This document shows, in pieces, positions 11,965 to 24,792 of a DNA stretch of 64,000 nucleotides (position 1 is the stretch's first letter; each line of letters opens with the position of its first letter). Source of the DNA: Zerene cesonia (lineage: Eukaryota; Arthropoda; Insecta; Lepidoptera; Pieridae); contig NC_052105.1 of NCBI RefSeq assembly GCF_012273895.1, forward strand, positions 4,502,716 through 4,566,715, in the 5' to 3' direction. Below the pieces are notes generated by a model that saw only the letters and a list, made by a program, of their open reading frames with translations, was not told the origin of the DNA and made no database searches. The position numbers and the translations under genes were made by a program.

Positions 11965-14471
11965 TTAAGGGCGCATAGAGAATTGTATGGCGGGCAATGG
12001 GAATTTCTTGGGATGTTGAATTTCCTTCACGGGCTTTGGTGGTTTGATTTTTCTACCGTGTCTTCCGTCCTTTCTCTTCCACAATCCAGATCGAGGTCGG
12101 TTCCCGAGCCACCTCATGCGTTGTGCCGAACCGATTGGGGTACTCCCATGGATTATGTTTGATAGACGACCTGTTTCATAAATGAGTTAATTTTTAAGCA
12201 TTCAAGGGCAGAGTTCCAGTTGGGATTAAGTTTGATGTAGTTAAATCTAAGTTATTATGAAAATAAAAGCAATAAAAAATATAAATTGACACAAAAGGCA
12301 TAACTTATGTAGTACCTAAAATGATTTAATAGTTACGATATAACTTACCAACAACTGCCATACAATGTTCGTTAAAGCTAAATAATCTTTTAGATGGCAT
12401 CTGTACTATAACTCTATCATTTTGTTTTCGCAAGATTGTGCCATAAGTTCCAGCAGCATGAATATACAGCCCACCTTGACCTGCAATTGTAAATTCTATT
12501 TTATTTGTATACTCTTTTGTGTGCATAAAAAGCAAATGGTAACTAAATATATTTTAAACTATTCATACATCGGTAAACAGTGTTGAATTTAATGCAGCAG
12601 TTTTTGCATTAGATGTGTATATCAGTAGTTTTTGCATCAGATGTAACACTCTTTGATGACATTTTAACAGGTGTTAAGGCTGTTGCTACTTAGTTGCTTA
12701 CAAGTTATAAAACATCAATGCATGATAGTAAAAATAGTTACCTGGCTCTTTTTCAATGGAATTAACCAAAGTCCCTGTGGGCAGAGCTCCCAGTACATAA
12801 GCATCACCTTCATTTGCCCTCACTAAAAGAATAATAATAATTGAATGAAGACTGGCTTAGCATATTTAAAAGTCATTCATTTGAATATATCTCATAAATA
12901 GAATTGAAATAAAATTGGTTCAATACCCTTTTCCCAATATCAAAATTGATAAATGCATAAAGCAACATGTGTGTTTCTTCAATTTAATAATTGCTCATGA
13001 TTCTTAAATACCTTATTGTTGTAGAATTTGCTCTAAATTACAGAACAAGACAAGACATCTTCTGATTTGATTATTCATCAATCTAAATCTGTAGATATCA
13101 CTTACAAGTGTTGCAATTTGCCTTCAAGAATAGAACCAAAGTTAATGAGTATTTAGATTAAAATCTTAGGCCCCCATTACAGAAATTGAAACAGTTACCT
13201 GGTATTCTTGGAAGATGTCTTGATGTTTTAATGATGTCACCAGCCTTCATATTTTCAGTAGCAAGGATGTATTTTAACTTATCTCCAACAGCTACAAGAG
13301 CCACATGAGCAGTTCTGCATCCATCTTCCAAAATCTTTAACAATTAATTTTGTTATTATGTTTGAACAATATGTATATTGCATCATGGCATAGTTAATTT
13401 TACTAGCATATAAATAACTTTTTTATTTGCTGTGGCAGTTTTCACCTGGACAATAATGCCAATAAAAGCTAAACATAGAACAGCAGGCATTATATTACCC
13501 ACTAACTAGGACTTGTTCTGACAATCTATAGACTCTTCATACTACAGATCTGGTACTCACATAGGGGGCCAGGAAGCTGTGGGAGGGGAGGGTAAAGGGG
13601 GAATTATGTTCAATTATCAACAACTTTCCCACATCAAAAAGCACACAAGACATCTATACACAACCCTCTTGTTAATTAATATAATATTATGAAATTAAAA
13701 TTTACCTGAATGACCTTTTCTTCCTGAGGTGGTCCTTCTGTTGGTCCATCTCTAATCCAATCAATCCAATGGTATTTATGTTTTATTCCACCTCCAATTC
13801 CCTTAGCTACAATTCGTCCTTGTAAATAAAAAAAGTAGATTAATATTTAGGTTCAATGAATATCACAAAAAATGGTTACTGTAGCTTTATGTGGGGTAAA
13901 AATATACACAGGATTTTTCAAAGCTGTATGCAAAATTATATTTATCATGTTATTTTTCTAATAAATACTGCACACATTTTTCGGTTACTTATTTGTTAAA
14001 TACTAGCGGTCCGCCTTGACGTCTCCCCCTTGGTAGATATCCTATAGCCCTCCTCAATAAATGGGCTATCTAACACTGAAAGAATTTTTTAATTCGGACT
14101 AGCTCTAGGTAGTAGTCGGCTAATAGTAGTACTTGAGATTAGTGCGTTTAAACAAACAAACAAACTCTTCAGCTTTATAATATTAGTATAGGTTAATCGT
14201 TTCATTAACCCAAACAAAGGGATTACATATAAGTCTAGTATTTACCAGTTACAGGATCTCGTCCAGCTAAATTTGTAACGTCTAATGGCTTTACTGTATA
14301 TTCTTCCGGAAAATGAACGATTCTCCTATAACTTTTTCCAAATCCTGGCTTTGGTTTTTCTATATTAGGTTTACTCGCAAATGAAACCACACTCACGTGT
14401 ATAGTTCGTTTTGAAATAAGATTTGTTGTAGTTGAAATAGCAAGGCTTGAAAATAACCTGTTTAAAGCCAT
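11965..14471 (-). CDS. mRpL2: Mitochondrial large-subunit ribosomal protein L2 (uL2m)
   Basis: Six exons join in frame on the minus strand: 14471-14246, 13818-13706, 13334-13199, 12822-12742, 12480-12349, 12170-11965. The product is 297 residues, normal for animal mitochondrial L2. It is a core protein of the mitoribosome large subunit near the peptidyl-transferase centre. The basic N-terminus (MALNRLFSSLAISTTTNL) looks like a mitochondrial presequence. The L2 fold follows, with GRIVAKGIGGGIKHKYHW (residues 76-93), QGGLYIHAAGTYG in the SH3-like part, and the C-terminal RMRWLGNRPRSG and GRKIKPPKP. The start is the ATG at 14471; an in-frame TTG 12 bases upstream is not needed. It converges on Atg7 and is divergent from pygopus. 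Confidence 0.96.
14003..14192 (-). repeat. Helitron-like non-autonomous repeat, mRpL2 intron 1
   Basis: Same unit as 6325-6494, with CTAGCGGTCCGCC at the left and TTATAATATTAGTATAG at the right. It carries an extra internal stretch of about 30 bases near 14100-14130 (repeated TAGTA motifs) that other copies lack. Confidence 0.6.
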
Positions 14472-15566
14472 TTTTGTTACCAAATCATTTATTTATTAGA
14501 ATATTTCCTTCCTAACCTTAACGAAGACGTTACGAGTGTGAACACTGAACAGAGAACAGCTGTCAAAAGTCAAAACACAAATGTCAATGCAAAATACGAT
14601 TGCCAGTGCGGTGTCTGAAGTTTTAATAGTGACATTACCTACGTTCGATTGGAGGCTAGTCGAGATAATCCTCCATGCATCAAATTCGCATTATATGCTA
14701 TAATCAAAATTAAAAGCAAAAAAAGCCTGAACCATTACGTTAACATATTTAAATAACAAGCAGGTATAAATAATGTTTATTATCTGACTGTGCTAATTTG
14801 GGCCGTATCATATATTTCTTTTGCTATGCAGTGTTCATTTTAAAAAGTTAAAAACGACCCCTAGCGGCAACTTTCTGACAAAAAACACATCGTGAATGTG
14901 GCGTGTGTTGTTTGGAATATCGTGAGTCGTAAATAAAAATGCATTCAAAAGACTGGTAATTCTTGTTTTATGTGTTCTTCATGTATGTTAAAACGTTAAG
15001 TTGTCTGTAAAGCTATCGTGGATATCAAAAACTGAGTGTGGAATGTGATATTCGTCTGATATTTTATCATATGTTGCACGCCTGCCTTGGGGTCTTGTGA
15101 GGACAAAAAAATAATCACTAATTCCGATGCTAAATTGATAATGCTGTAAGTTTTATGTGTGTATTTATAACCTGCCATTTAAAATAACACGAAAGACAGA
15201 GGAATAATGTATTTCGAATTCTATTTTATGCATTTATAATGAATATAGATTAGATTGCTGATGTTCATCTTTTGCTCCAATCAAAACTGTCGACAGTCAT
15301 AAAAACGTAGTACATATTGATGAATATTCTGAATCTACCACAATTTTTTCTTAAATTGTGTTTAAATTTAATTAATTTGGAATTACAGATCTTAACTGTA
15401 TCATTTTTTTCTTGTTACAGAAATAGAAACAGCCAGTCTTCCGGCACGTTATTGCGCTTTCTCGTGACAATGCGGTGCCTTATGTATAAATGTATTTTTT
15501 AAACTATTTCTACTAGTCTACAAATCCTCATAATGGTTGTCAGAGCAGTAACAGAATAAATAAAAA
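14472..15566. promoter_or_regulatory. Divergent promoter and 5' UTR region, mRpL2 / pygopus
   Basis: The mRpL2 start is at 14471 and the pygopus start at 15567. GTCA cores (TGAC on the minus strand) occur at 14562, 14569 and 14583, spaced 7 and 14, echoing the array upstream of Atg7. A pyrimidine tract ending in CAG at 15418-15420 looks like the acceptor of a pygopus 5' UTR exon (about 15421-15566). The first non-coding exon is probably near 14880-14970, ending at CTG before GTAATT, but this is tentative. Confidence 0.5.
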
Positions 15567-17451
15567 ATGAGTCATAACTTGGCTGGAATGCCATCCTATC
15601 GGTTGCCGGGGCCTGGATTAGGACCTCCAGACTTTAAACCACCTATGGATACTCCAACACCTCCAGCCCCAGCACCTAGCAACCCTAAAAAGAGACGGAA
15701 AACATCAAATGCAAATAATGCTTTAACACCACCACAACCACCTCCTACGGCACAAGACTTGCTGCCTCCCCCTTTAACAGGTTATGGGGATACAATTGTG
15801 GCCTCAAACCCATTTGATGATTCTCCATCCACAGTATCACACAATGGACCCATGATGAGTCAAAATGGTCCAATGATGAGTCAAAATGGACCAATGGGGA
15901 TGATGGGGCCTATGCATAGTATGGGTGGACCACCTATGAGGCACATGAGTCCTTTACCGCACAATATTAGCCCAATGAACCAACAAATGCCTCCTAGAGG
16001 AGGAATCAGCCCAATGGGTAATATGAGCCCCATGGGCCATATGGGTGGTATGTCACCTATGGGAGGTCCTAACATGGGAATGAGTAACCACAGTATGGGA
16101 CCAGGTATGGGTGGATCAAGATCAATGGGGAGTCCCATGAGTCCAATGAATTCAATGCCTATGGGTTCTCCAATGTCGTCAGGACCTATGGGAAGCCCCA
16201 TGAATATGGGATCCATGGCTGGAAGCCACATGAGCAACAGTCCTATGGGCCCACCAATGCATAGCCCTCTTGGAGCAGGATCCATGAATGGCCCAATGAA
16301 TGGGCCTATGGGTGGAGGTGGACCTGGTATGAATGTTCCTCGAATGAATGGCCCAATGGGGCCGAATTGTTCCAATGGTACTATGGGTCCCAATAGTTCA
16401 ATTATGTCACCAAGTACAATGCAAAATAGTGGAATGGGACCTGGACACTGTGGGCCTATGAGGCACGGTAGCCCAATGGGAACAGGAATGGGAAGTGGCC
16501 CAATGGGTGTGAATGGTCCCATGACTTCGATGGGGCCTGGACCTCCATACTCTGGTAGTCATATGGGGCATGGTGGTCCAATGGGCATGGGCGGTAGTGG
16601 TTCCATGGGCATGGGACCTGGACCAGGTAACATGGGTAACTGTGGCCCCCTTGCTGGCATGAGTGGTATGGCCATGGGAGGACCAGGAGGCCAAGGGCCG
16701 ATGGGCCAAGGAATGGGAATGTTTGGTCCGAAACCAATGCCAGTTAGCGCAGGAAAAGTGTATCCACCTGATCAGCCAATGGTTTTCAACCCTCAAAATC
16801 CAAATGCACCACCAATATATCCTTGTGGTGTATGTCACAAAGAAGTTCATGATAATGATCAGGCTATCTTATGTGAATCAGGGTGTAATTTTTGGTTCCA
16901 CAGGTGAGATTTTATTTATTTGAATACATTATAATTATTTTTTTTTTATTTAAAGTAATACAAAAAAATATTGATAAGATTTTCTTTTTTTCAGTTCTAA
17001 TGAGTTCTATAATGTGACATAATTTATAACTGCAAAGTTGTCAATAAATTCATTTGATTATTTATTCTACATAAGACCACAACAGCTTTAAATATTCGAC
17101 TATTATAAACTTTAAATAAATAAATAAATTACCTATTAAATTTGGATTCTACATCTAAATACAATCATTTCAAAATTAAGTAACAATATGAAAAATAGTG
17201 CAATAATATTATTTACATACTAGGCAACATTAGAAACATTTAAACAGAATGGTTTTGTTTATTTTTGAAAATTGTAAATCATTAATGGCAGTCTAAGTTG
17301 AAGCATAAAAAATGTAAATTATAATTTCAGAGGGTGTACTGGATTAACAGAACCAGCATTTCAGCTACTTACTGCAGAAGTATATGCCGAGTGGGTTTGT
17401 GACAAGTGCCTGCACTCTAAAAACATACCTCTTGTGAAATTCAAGCCATAA
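15567..17451 (+). CDS. pygo: Pygopus, Wnt-pathway PHD-finger co-activator
   Basis: Two exons, 15567-16903 and 17331-17451, join in frame to 485 residues. Pygopus is a nuclear co-activator that binds Legless/BCL9 and, through its PHD finger, histone H3 methylated at Lys4, helping Armadillo/beta-catenin activate Wnt targets. Visible features in order: a basic NLS (NPKKRRK, 39-45); the NPF motif of the N-terminal homology domain (81-83, in ASNPFDD); a very long low-complexity linker rich in Met, Gly, Pro and Ser (about 94-390); and a C-terminal C4HC3 PHD finger from Cys420 (CGVCHKEVHD, CESGCNFWFHR, GCTGLTE, WVCDKC). The only coding intron splits the PHD finger just after its histidine ligand. 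The start is the first ATG with the conserved N-terminus. Confidence 0.96.
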
Positions 17452-19975
17452 CGATGCGCCGCGACTTCGCCCTTGCTCCTGCCACATTGAGCAACCTGCT
17501 CATTGCCACTCATCACAAGTATTTATTGCACATTGTTTAGTTTGCCCTTAATCTATTCATTTTTCACAATAATTTGTTAAGTATCATGGCAAGATTTGGT
17601 GAAGTCTTATGAAAGATCTCATGGATAGAGTATAACTTTATACTCATTATTATGGTTATTGAATGAAGTGTTTGAAATTATTGCCTTAAAATACTAAAAT
17701 CTAACATAAAATATGATACATGAATTGTTGCAGTTCTGACTAGTCTTAATTATTTTACCAACACATGAAATTATTCTAAGCCTTATCGGAATGGATTACT
17801 ATTTGTGAAGTCTAAAATAATGGAAGTCTTTGTAATGTCTAATGGATTCAAATTTATTGTGAAAACTATTTGGAAGACTATTAATTTCTTCATAAATTTA
17901 TTTTGATATATGAAAATTATGTATAAAATGACTCTCCTAGACACTTTTGTACATGCATTAGGCATATCCATAAGAGCAATTCAATGTGATTATTAGAAAA
18001 TAATATTATATAAAACATTGATTCAGATTTAAGCAATATAATGGTGGCTGCCCTGTTTTGTGGCTTGTTGTGTGACGCTTTAGTCTTTGTGCATATTGTA
18101 CATATGTTATAGCGTAAGATGAATCTAAACTTCCGCCTTATAATATTTGTGACCTTTAAGTGTACTTTCATATAACAATTTAAATTGTATCCAAATAAAC
18201 AGAGCCATTTTTACAAAATGGCATGAAAAACTCAAAATAGTCAAATATTAATAACCCAAGATTATACACAAAATATATGTCTGATGCAGCACAAATCTAA
18301 GTACAATCACACACAATATGAGCTTTACAATTTATATAAAAACAAATCATTTATAACAGTAATTTAAAAAGGTGCCCATGTCTATGTTGAGTGGACAATT
18401 GTTACACTAAGGAAACCATTGTACTTATTATTTGGTGCCCTCATTTGCATGTAATAATAATAATAATAATTAGCGCGTTATGAAAATGTACATACAATAA
18501 TGAATCCATACGCTTTCTTAAATATAGGAGTGTTAAAATGTGTTTGTCAATTTTTTAACTTTTGAAGATTTTTTTAAAGGTAAAATCGTAAATTAAGTTA
18601 TGTAAATAACAAAGTAGATCCTAGATAATGATAATGAGATTATTTAAACCGTTGAATTGACTTCAGATAAACATATGCGGTTGTGACTTTGATTTAAAAT
18701 GTGTGAAAAATGCGCAGCTAACCTTTTTAGCACACCGCTGCATCCTGCTTCTGAAGTCAAACAAAGGCATTTCTGTCGAATCTTCGTTATTTCGCATGTG
18801 AATATAAAATTATTTTAAGGTTATTTAATTTTTGACAAAATAAATCAGAGCATAAAATTTTAAATTAACATTGGGACATTTCTTTTATTTTAATTTTTAT
18901 GTGTCAGTTGTAAATGTTCCACTTAACTTGTGCCATTACTCATAATTCTGAAGTAGTTTTTTTAGAAGCCTTAACTTGTTTACAAATCTACTTTTCTTTG
19001 TAATTATAATTTTAACTATTCCTAGGTTGTGAAATTTTGATTTACTATTTATGTTTCGTAAGCCATTAACATTATCTTTATGCTCAGACTAAGCAATTTT
19101 TTTTATATATAATTTAGTTCCTCTAAAATATGTAAATGAAATGTTTATAATGTTGGTCCAAGCTATATCTTCTTTAGATATATTTATACTTTTGTCTTAT
19201 ACTACAAGTATTGTAGAAATCATTGAATCTTAAAACTTCTTAAAAATGTCTTATTATGTTTGAAATTGATCATTTATTGTTGATTGATAATTATTTCAAT
19301 ACTTTAATTAATGGTTTTTAATAAATTCACCATGACATTAAGTTAAAACTAATAGAAGATTAAAAGTAAAATATATTTTATTTATGTATTTTTTACACAG
19401 TGTTATATTTTATATTAAACAGATTAGAACAGTGTTATGGCATGGACAGTGAAAATAATTATAATGAATCAACGTTAAATTGTGGAGATTAATGACGACT
19501 ATTTTCTAAGTAATTACGGTTTGACCAATGACCATGCCATAAATAAAGCAGCTTCAGCAATATGAAGTTAGTATCTAGTGTTAAAGTCCCTTAGTAAATT
19601 AGCCGACAAGAGAAACATTATAATCATGTATATAATATATTATATGGAACCACACGTATCGCTAAACAACTTGTACAGTTAACATTAATAAGAATATTAT
19701 CTAGGATACGTGGCCATGAATGTAAAGTTTAATACTTAATTAAAATATGTCGTGAGAGCATCACAATTATTTTACGGGAGACTGCTGCTGTGTACATTAA
19801 CATATTGAATATAAGTACACAACCGTCATGTTGTGATGTAACAAGTTGTAATTCAGAATATTTTATAAAGTCAAAATAGAATTACGTCAGTGGTCTTATT
19901 CTTGTGCATAGTTTATTTTGTATTATGTGAATAATAACAAGCAATAATAAATTGTTATTGAGAATTTTATTTTAT
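17452..19975 (+). other. Probable long pygopus 3' UTR
   Basis: No coding frame of note. The DNA is AT-rich with several AATAAA-like hexamers, the last cluster near 19945 (AATAATAAATTGTTATT). A short (TAA)6 run lies at 18453-18470. Assignment to pygopus follows from position and the lack of any other plus-strand gene; the true end is unknown. Confidence 0.4.
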
Positions 19976-21252
19976 CTCTACATACCCCCATACACTTATA
20001 CACATATACATGTACAGAGTAGGTAGCATTAAGTTTAGGCACAGTGCATCAAAGCAGCATTATATAGACATAAGATTAAAGGTAACGTATGTACTTCTGA
20101 GACGTGAGTGATCAAAGATCTACCTCATACGTATCTCTCACAATGATGAAAGGATGAGATAATTGGTTGTAGCCGAGTGCAACGGAAAGCTATGCGATTT
20201 ACAAGGTTGGTTTTATTTTTATTGGGTTTACCGTAATACATATATTCAAGAATAGATTTGTAGGTAATTTAGTAAGAGCGATGAAATTTTAATAGGCGTT
20301 ATGACTCGGTTGTAGCGACTACAGAGTCTTGTAAAAATCTCTCATTCATCCAAATCTGTTCTGACACATAAGAGTAATAGTCGAATAAAATAATGTACAT
20401 ACGTACATACATAAACGCACGAAAAAATTTCACCCCACTCGTATTGTATATCCAGTCGACTTGACAAACAATATACTGTACTAAATGTGATTAGGTACAC
20501 TTGAGATAAAAAAAACCTGTCGAAAATTGTTAAAATAAATTTATTTGATTAAATTAAAAATTTGCAAAAATATTTCGATTTGTATATACTGTTTTTGCGA
20601 TTACCATCATTGCACAAACAAGTCCCTGGACATAAATGAAAACCATATATTGTGCCTAAAATAATTTGTAAAAAATAAATGCCATACATGGTGGTAACTA
20701 AAACTACAGTGTAATTTAAACCAATATGTACATTGGTTCACAGATGACACAAAGAAACAATCTGGTAGTAAGGTACAACAATAAACAGTATTTTTTTAGA
20801 TCTGATATGAGTATTTAATTACAAAAATGTTCATAAGTATTTTTATAGTATTCGAAATTCCAGATCAAGCAATAGACTAGTCTACAGCAATTTCCCGATA
20901 ATTTAATATTTATGCATATATATATTGGTGAAATTTTATTTTATATGTACATATATGATTTTGTAATAAGAATAGACACATAAATTAAAACTAGAAAATG
21001 TTACAAAAGAATATGTTCAGTCTCCACAATTAAGTATATGCTAGTTTAAAAAATGAATAAACACATTACACTGCAAGTATAAAGTGCATGTACTTAATGT
21101 TAATTTTATTAGGTAACAACTTCTTTTTCTGGCAGTAGTTAATTAATATTAATTGTATATAAACATATATTCTATCATTCCTAACTATCTGATACAATGA
21201 CTTATTTTAAAATACTCATTCAGTGTTAATTTAAGTAATTTTTTTATACATA
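19976..21252. other. Convergent intergenic region with minus-strand 3' UTR
   Basis: AT-rich, with no credible ORF. Minus-strand AATAAA hexamers (plus TTTATT), for example near 21108 and 20540, are candidate poly(A) signals for the gene at 21253-22483. Nothing else is seen. Confidence 0.35.
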
Positions 21253-22483
21253 TTATCCATAGTCTGTACCAAATGATGTCAATCCTTTATTTTGTATTGC
21301 AAATGTAACTGCAGCATCAAGGAAATCATAATTATCCATCATATCATCATTACCATTAAGTGTCTCGTCGCCATCACAATCAATACCAGAATTTTCCAAA
21401 GGATCATTTTCACCATAATATTTATATGTACTTGATCTATCAGGGAAGAAGGTTAATTGCAAATCATTAGCGTCACACTGCTTTGATTCTTCTTCGAAGG
21501 ACCAAGACATATCTAGTTCACTAGAGGAACCTGGTTCATTAATCTTGATGCTATCACTGGGGGTAGGAGATATTTCATCATCAGATTGGATTGGACTACT
21601 AGAAGGTGAGATGGTGATATCCTTATTATAATTTGTACTTATTTTATTTCCATTATTGTTACTACTACTTGTACTTGATGTATTTTGCAGACCGTGTGCA
21701 GAAATTGCCATGAGAATTCCTTCATTTTCAATTGTATTATCACCAGGTAAATTATTTATAAATTCTGCAACATCTAAAGCTAAAAATCTATTGTTATCCA
21801 TATCAGTAGGCAGAGGCGCAATCATCCAATTATCCAAAACTCGATTTATGGTATTATCTACAAAGCATTTGGCCATCTGAAATAGAAAATTTATTAAATA
21901 AGTATACAAGTATCTCTCTTCTGTTAAATTAATTATAAACATTAATATTATTATTTTTTTATGACATATATTTTTATAAACTTACTTGTCTTGCTTGCCA
22001 TCGAGCAATACACTGATCCTCTGTATAATTATTAGAGTGTACTAGTGACATAGGTGTTTGTAAATTGTCAACACTGCTACTTCTGTTACCTTGAGATGAA
22101 CTTTCGCAGGAACTTATATATCTTGGATATGAAATCTTATCATTAGATGTGCTAGGCGGTAAAATTTTTTCAGTGTCGGTAACAGAATCAAGTGTATTGA
22201 AATCTTGTTTTAATAAGTAATCTCCCAATATTTCAAGATTTTGTTCTGTATTTCCGACTAGGTTACTGCGTTGACTATTAGTATCCGACGAAGAACTGGG
22301 TTTATCAATTTCCTTAATAGTGCTGGAGGGCTTTGAGTCAGTATTTTCATTTTTCAAATGATATTTTCCTTTTACTTGCCATGCAAAACGAGCTTTCTTT
22401 AGTGGGCGATCAGGTTCTATTGTACCGTCGCCATTTTCTTGTCGTTTACACGAAGACTCTCCAGTAGTTCCAGGTAGATTCAT
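21253..22483 (-). CDS. Unidentified acidic, Ser/Asn/Asp-rich protein
   Basis: Two exons on the minus strand, 22483-21986 and 21876-21253, join in phase 0 to 373 residues. The N-terminus has a basic/aromatic block (DRPLKKARFAWQVKGKYHLK, about 25-44). A Ser-rich segment follows, then a well-formed helix across the splice junction (CIARWQARQ then MAKCFVDNTINRVLDNWM). The C-terminal part is acidic and Asn/Ser-rich, ending in a hydrophobic, ordered tail (NYDFLDAAVTFAIQNKGL). These ordered blocks surrounded by disorder suggest a conserved regulatory or adaptor protein, probably nuclear. I do not recognise the family. No signal peptide or membrane span is present. The start is the first ATG of exon 1. 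Confidence 0.75.
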
Positions 22484-23331
22484 TTTGAATGCAAATTAAG
22501 TATGTATTTCTAAAGTTGTAAATAATAAACAAACACTGACATCACTAATTAGCGTAACATATGATTGGTTGACAAGTCATTAATTAGACATTTTTTGTTA
22601 AATGACTCTATACAAAACATTTTACAAAAATATATCTAAAGTAACTGATCGCTTAAAATGTATAATGTTGCTTAGATTCCCATTTTTTCTTACTTTCAAT
22701 AAAATTAGAAACAATGAAACCATTTCCCCTAGACAGAACCCGATACTCAGCTATTACGATTAGTGTTGCCACTTAAAAAAGAAAATAAGATTGAAGCTGA
22801 TGTTGGGTTTAGCGAAAATATTCAAAATCCTAGTAGGGTCACGGAAAAGGGAATATTATGCATGTGCTTTTTTGATTACGTGCTAACATCAATGATGAAG
22901 TGTACATGTATAATAAATTATACATATAATACTTGCGCTCATGTAAAGAGAAAACATTTGCAAATGTCGTCCTACACTTGTGGGTTTGCGTATTCGTGCG
23001 AAAATGTAAAATCACCAATATGTTGGCGAAATATTTAGTTGTCAAAAAATAATTGGACTGCAGTCGCCGAAATTAAAAACTTTAACAGGCGATTTTAGTA
23101 AAACAGATGGGCAATGTTTCTAATATATTTAAAGATAAAATTAATCTGACTTGCGCGAAAACAACTGGCGAAAAATTATTGTGATCTGTAACTATTTTCG
23201 TATGTACTAGCAATTTAACGCATTATTAAAATGCGAATATATATCCAAGTTATATGTTTCGCTGAGAATACTATTTATTCCAAATTTCCGTCAAGTGCAG
23301 GGCTCCAGACAATTTATCATATAATATAGAA

Positions 23332-23542
23332 CTAGCTGTGACCCGCGGTTGAAACCGCGTAAGTCCGTATCCCGTAGGAATATCGGTATAAAAAGTGCCT
23401 ATGTGTTATTTCAGTTGTCCAGCTATCTACGAAGCAAATTTCATTGCAATCGGTTCAGTAGTTTTTGCGTGAATGAGTTACAGACGCACACATACATATG
23501 CATCCATCCTCACAAACTTTCGATTTTATAGTATTATTATTC
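23332..23542 (-). repeat. Interspersed repeat fragment (CTAGCTGTGACCCGCGG type)
   Basis: Starts CTAGCTGTGACCCGCGGTTG, continues with TCGGTATAAAAAGTGCCTAT and CAATCGGTTCAGTAGTTTTT, and ends in TATAGTATTATTAT. This is a widespread lepidopteran tail-type repeat. It has no intact ORF. Confidence 0.55.
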
Positions 23543-23559
23543 GCCAATAGATGTCAGGA

Positions 23560-23733
23560 AGAGTCATAATAAATTGGGACTACTCAAACGCCTCCTATTT
23601 GTTAAAAAAGTAAGTTTAAGTCGATAAAACAATTTTCTAAAAAAGATTCCTAGCTAGATCGATTTATCGCCCCCGAAACCCGCTATATACTTAATTTCAT
23701 GAAAATCGTTGGAGCCGATTCCGAGATTTCAAT

Positions 23734-23766
<33 letters not shown>

Positions 23767-23768
23767 CA
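23560..23768 (+). repeat. RTE/LINE-tail-like repeat ending in a TA microsatellite
   Basis: Contains CTAGATCGATTTATCGCCCC, CGAAACCCGCTATATACTTA and GGAGCCGATTCCGAGATT, followed by a (TA)n run at about 23740-23766. Ending in a simple repeat is typical of RTE-type LINE 3' tails. The family name is an inference. Confidence 0.5.
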
Positions 23769-24147
23769 CAAGAATTGCTCGTTTAAAGGTATAAGATACT
23801 CATCTCATAATTTAACGTTTTCACATGGACAGATTATCATTTATCAAAAATAATATTTTAATTGTGAGCAGTATTTCGACAGATTACAATCACTCGGAAC
23901 CCATCCCGCGAGATTGTAATCCAACGGATTTTCCAATTTTTCGATGATGTGTAATTTTTGAGGCTTCTCATCCTTACTATACACGAGTAGAGGATCCGTA
24001 TATCAAATGCATGATTAAAAAAATAATTATTAATAAATATTACAATATTAACCTTCTCGACCGAATCAACTAAATCATCATTAACAACTCTACTGCAGGC
24101 CTCCGATGACGGTTAAATCATAGTCCAAATAAAAAAATTATTATTAT

Positions 24148-24335
24148 ATTAATTCTGGCGATCCTAGGCAGGATAGTAAGATTAACACATAAAAACATTG
24201 TATTGTCATCGATCTTTCATAAGTGTACAAAGTTTGATTTAAATATGTCCGTTTGAGGTGGGTCAAAAGCTAGTCTAAACGAGTCGATTACATACAAACA
24301 TACAAGTGAAGCTAATAAAAGCGTGCTAAAATATG
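24148..24335 (+). repeat. Interspersed repeat pair, copy A
   Basis: Shares ordered blocks with 56268-56430: GGCGATCCT, ATCGATC, ACAAAGTTTGA, TGTCCGTTT, GGGTCA, GTCGATTACATA and AAGTGAAGCTAA. Two diverged copies of one dispersed element; no ORF. Confidence 0.6.
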
Positions 24336-24792
24336 TAGGTACACGCAAATAATCCTCTTTTCCAATTACCATATTGTCAATTAAGGCGAGGTAATGTACC
24401 TAAGAGATATAATGTGTTATGTACTAACATCTCTATTGTATTTAAAAGTAGCACTTACCATACACAAGTAGGTCAGTTAGGTACTCCTTAATACGATAAA
24501 TATCAAGATACTTTCAAATGTTCCTTGAAGGAACCGGATAAATTTATCGTAAAGATCTTATCGTAGGCCCGTTACCCTAATCACCGCACAAAGAGGGGAG
24601 TATTCCCAGAATTAGTTAATACGATGATTGGGCTCAGTCCGTTACTATTCGTTGACCCGACGCTGCCCAAATAGTTAAGTGTTTCACTAGTTTGTTTAAA
24701 CTTTAAAATTTTAAAGCTTTAGTTTAAAATAACGTTCTACTAAAATTTATCATTGTACCTAGCGAGTATCAACTATTTAACACGTTCAAATA

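Larger units (their letters stand above)
22484..24792. other. Intergenic region with repeats
   Basis: No supported gene. Short open frames at 22763-23045 overlap on both strands and lack splice or start context. Near 22572 the sequence TTGACAAGTCA, upstream of the minus-strand gene, resembles the TGAC motif seen in other promoters here. Three repeat fragments are listed separately. Confidence 0.4.

Noticed and set aside
15881..16850. Long minus-strand and alternate-frame ORFs across pygopus exon 1
   Set aside because: Shadows of the Met-Gly-Pro repeat; no start or splice context, and the plus frame is clearly pygopus.
23740..23766. (TA)n run as a possible regulatory or structural element
   Set aside because: It is the simple-repeat tail of the adjacent LINE-like fragment.
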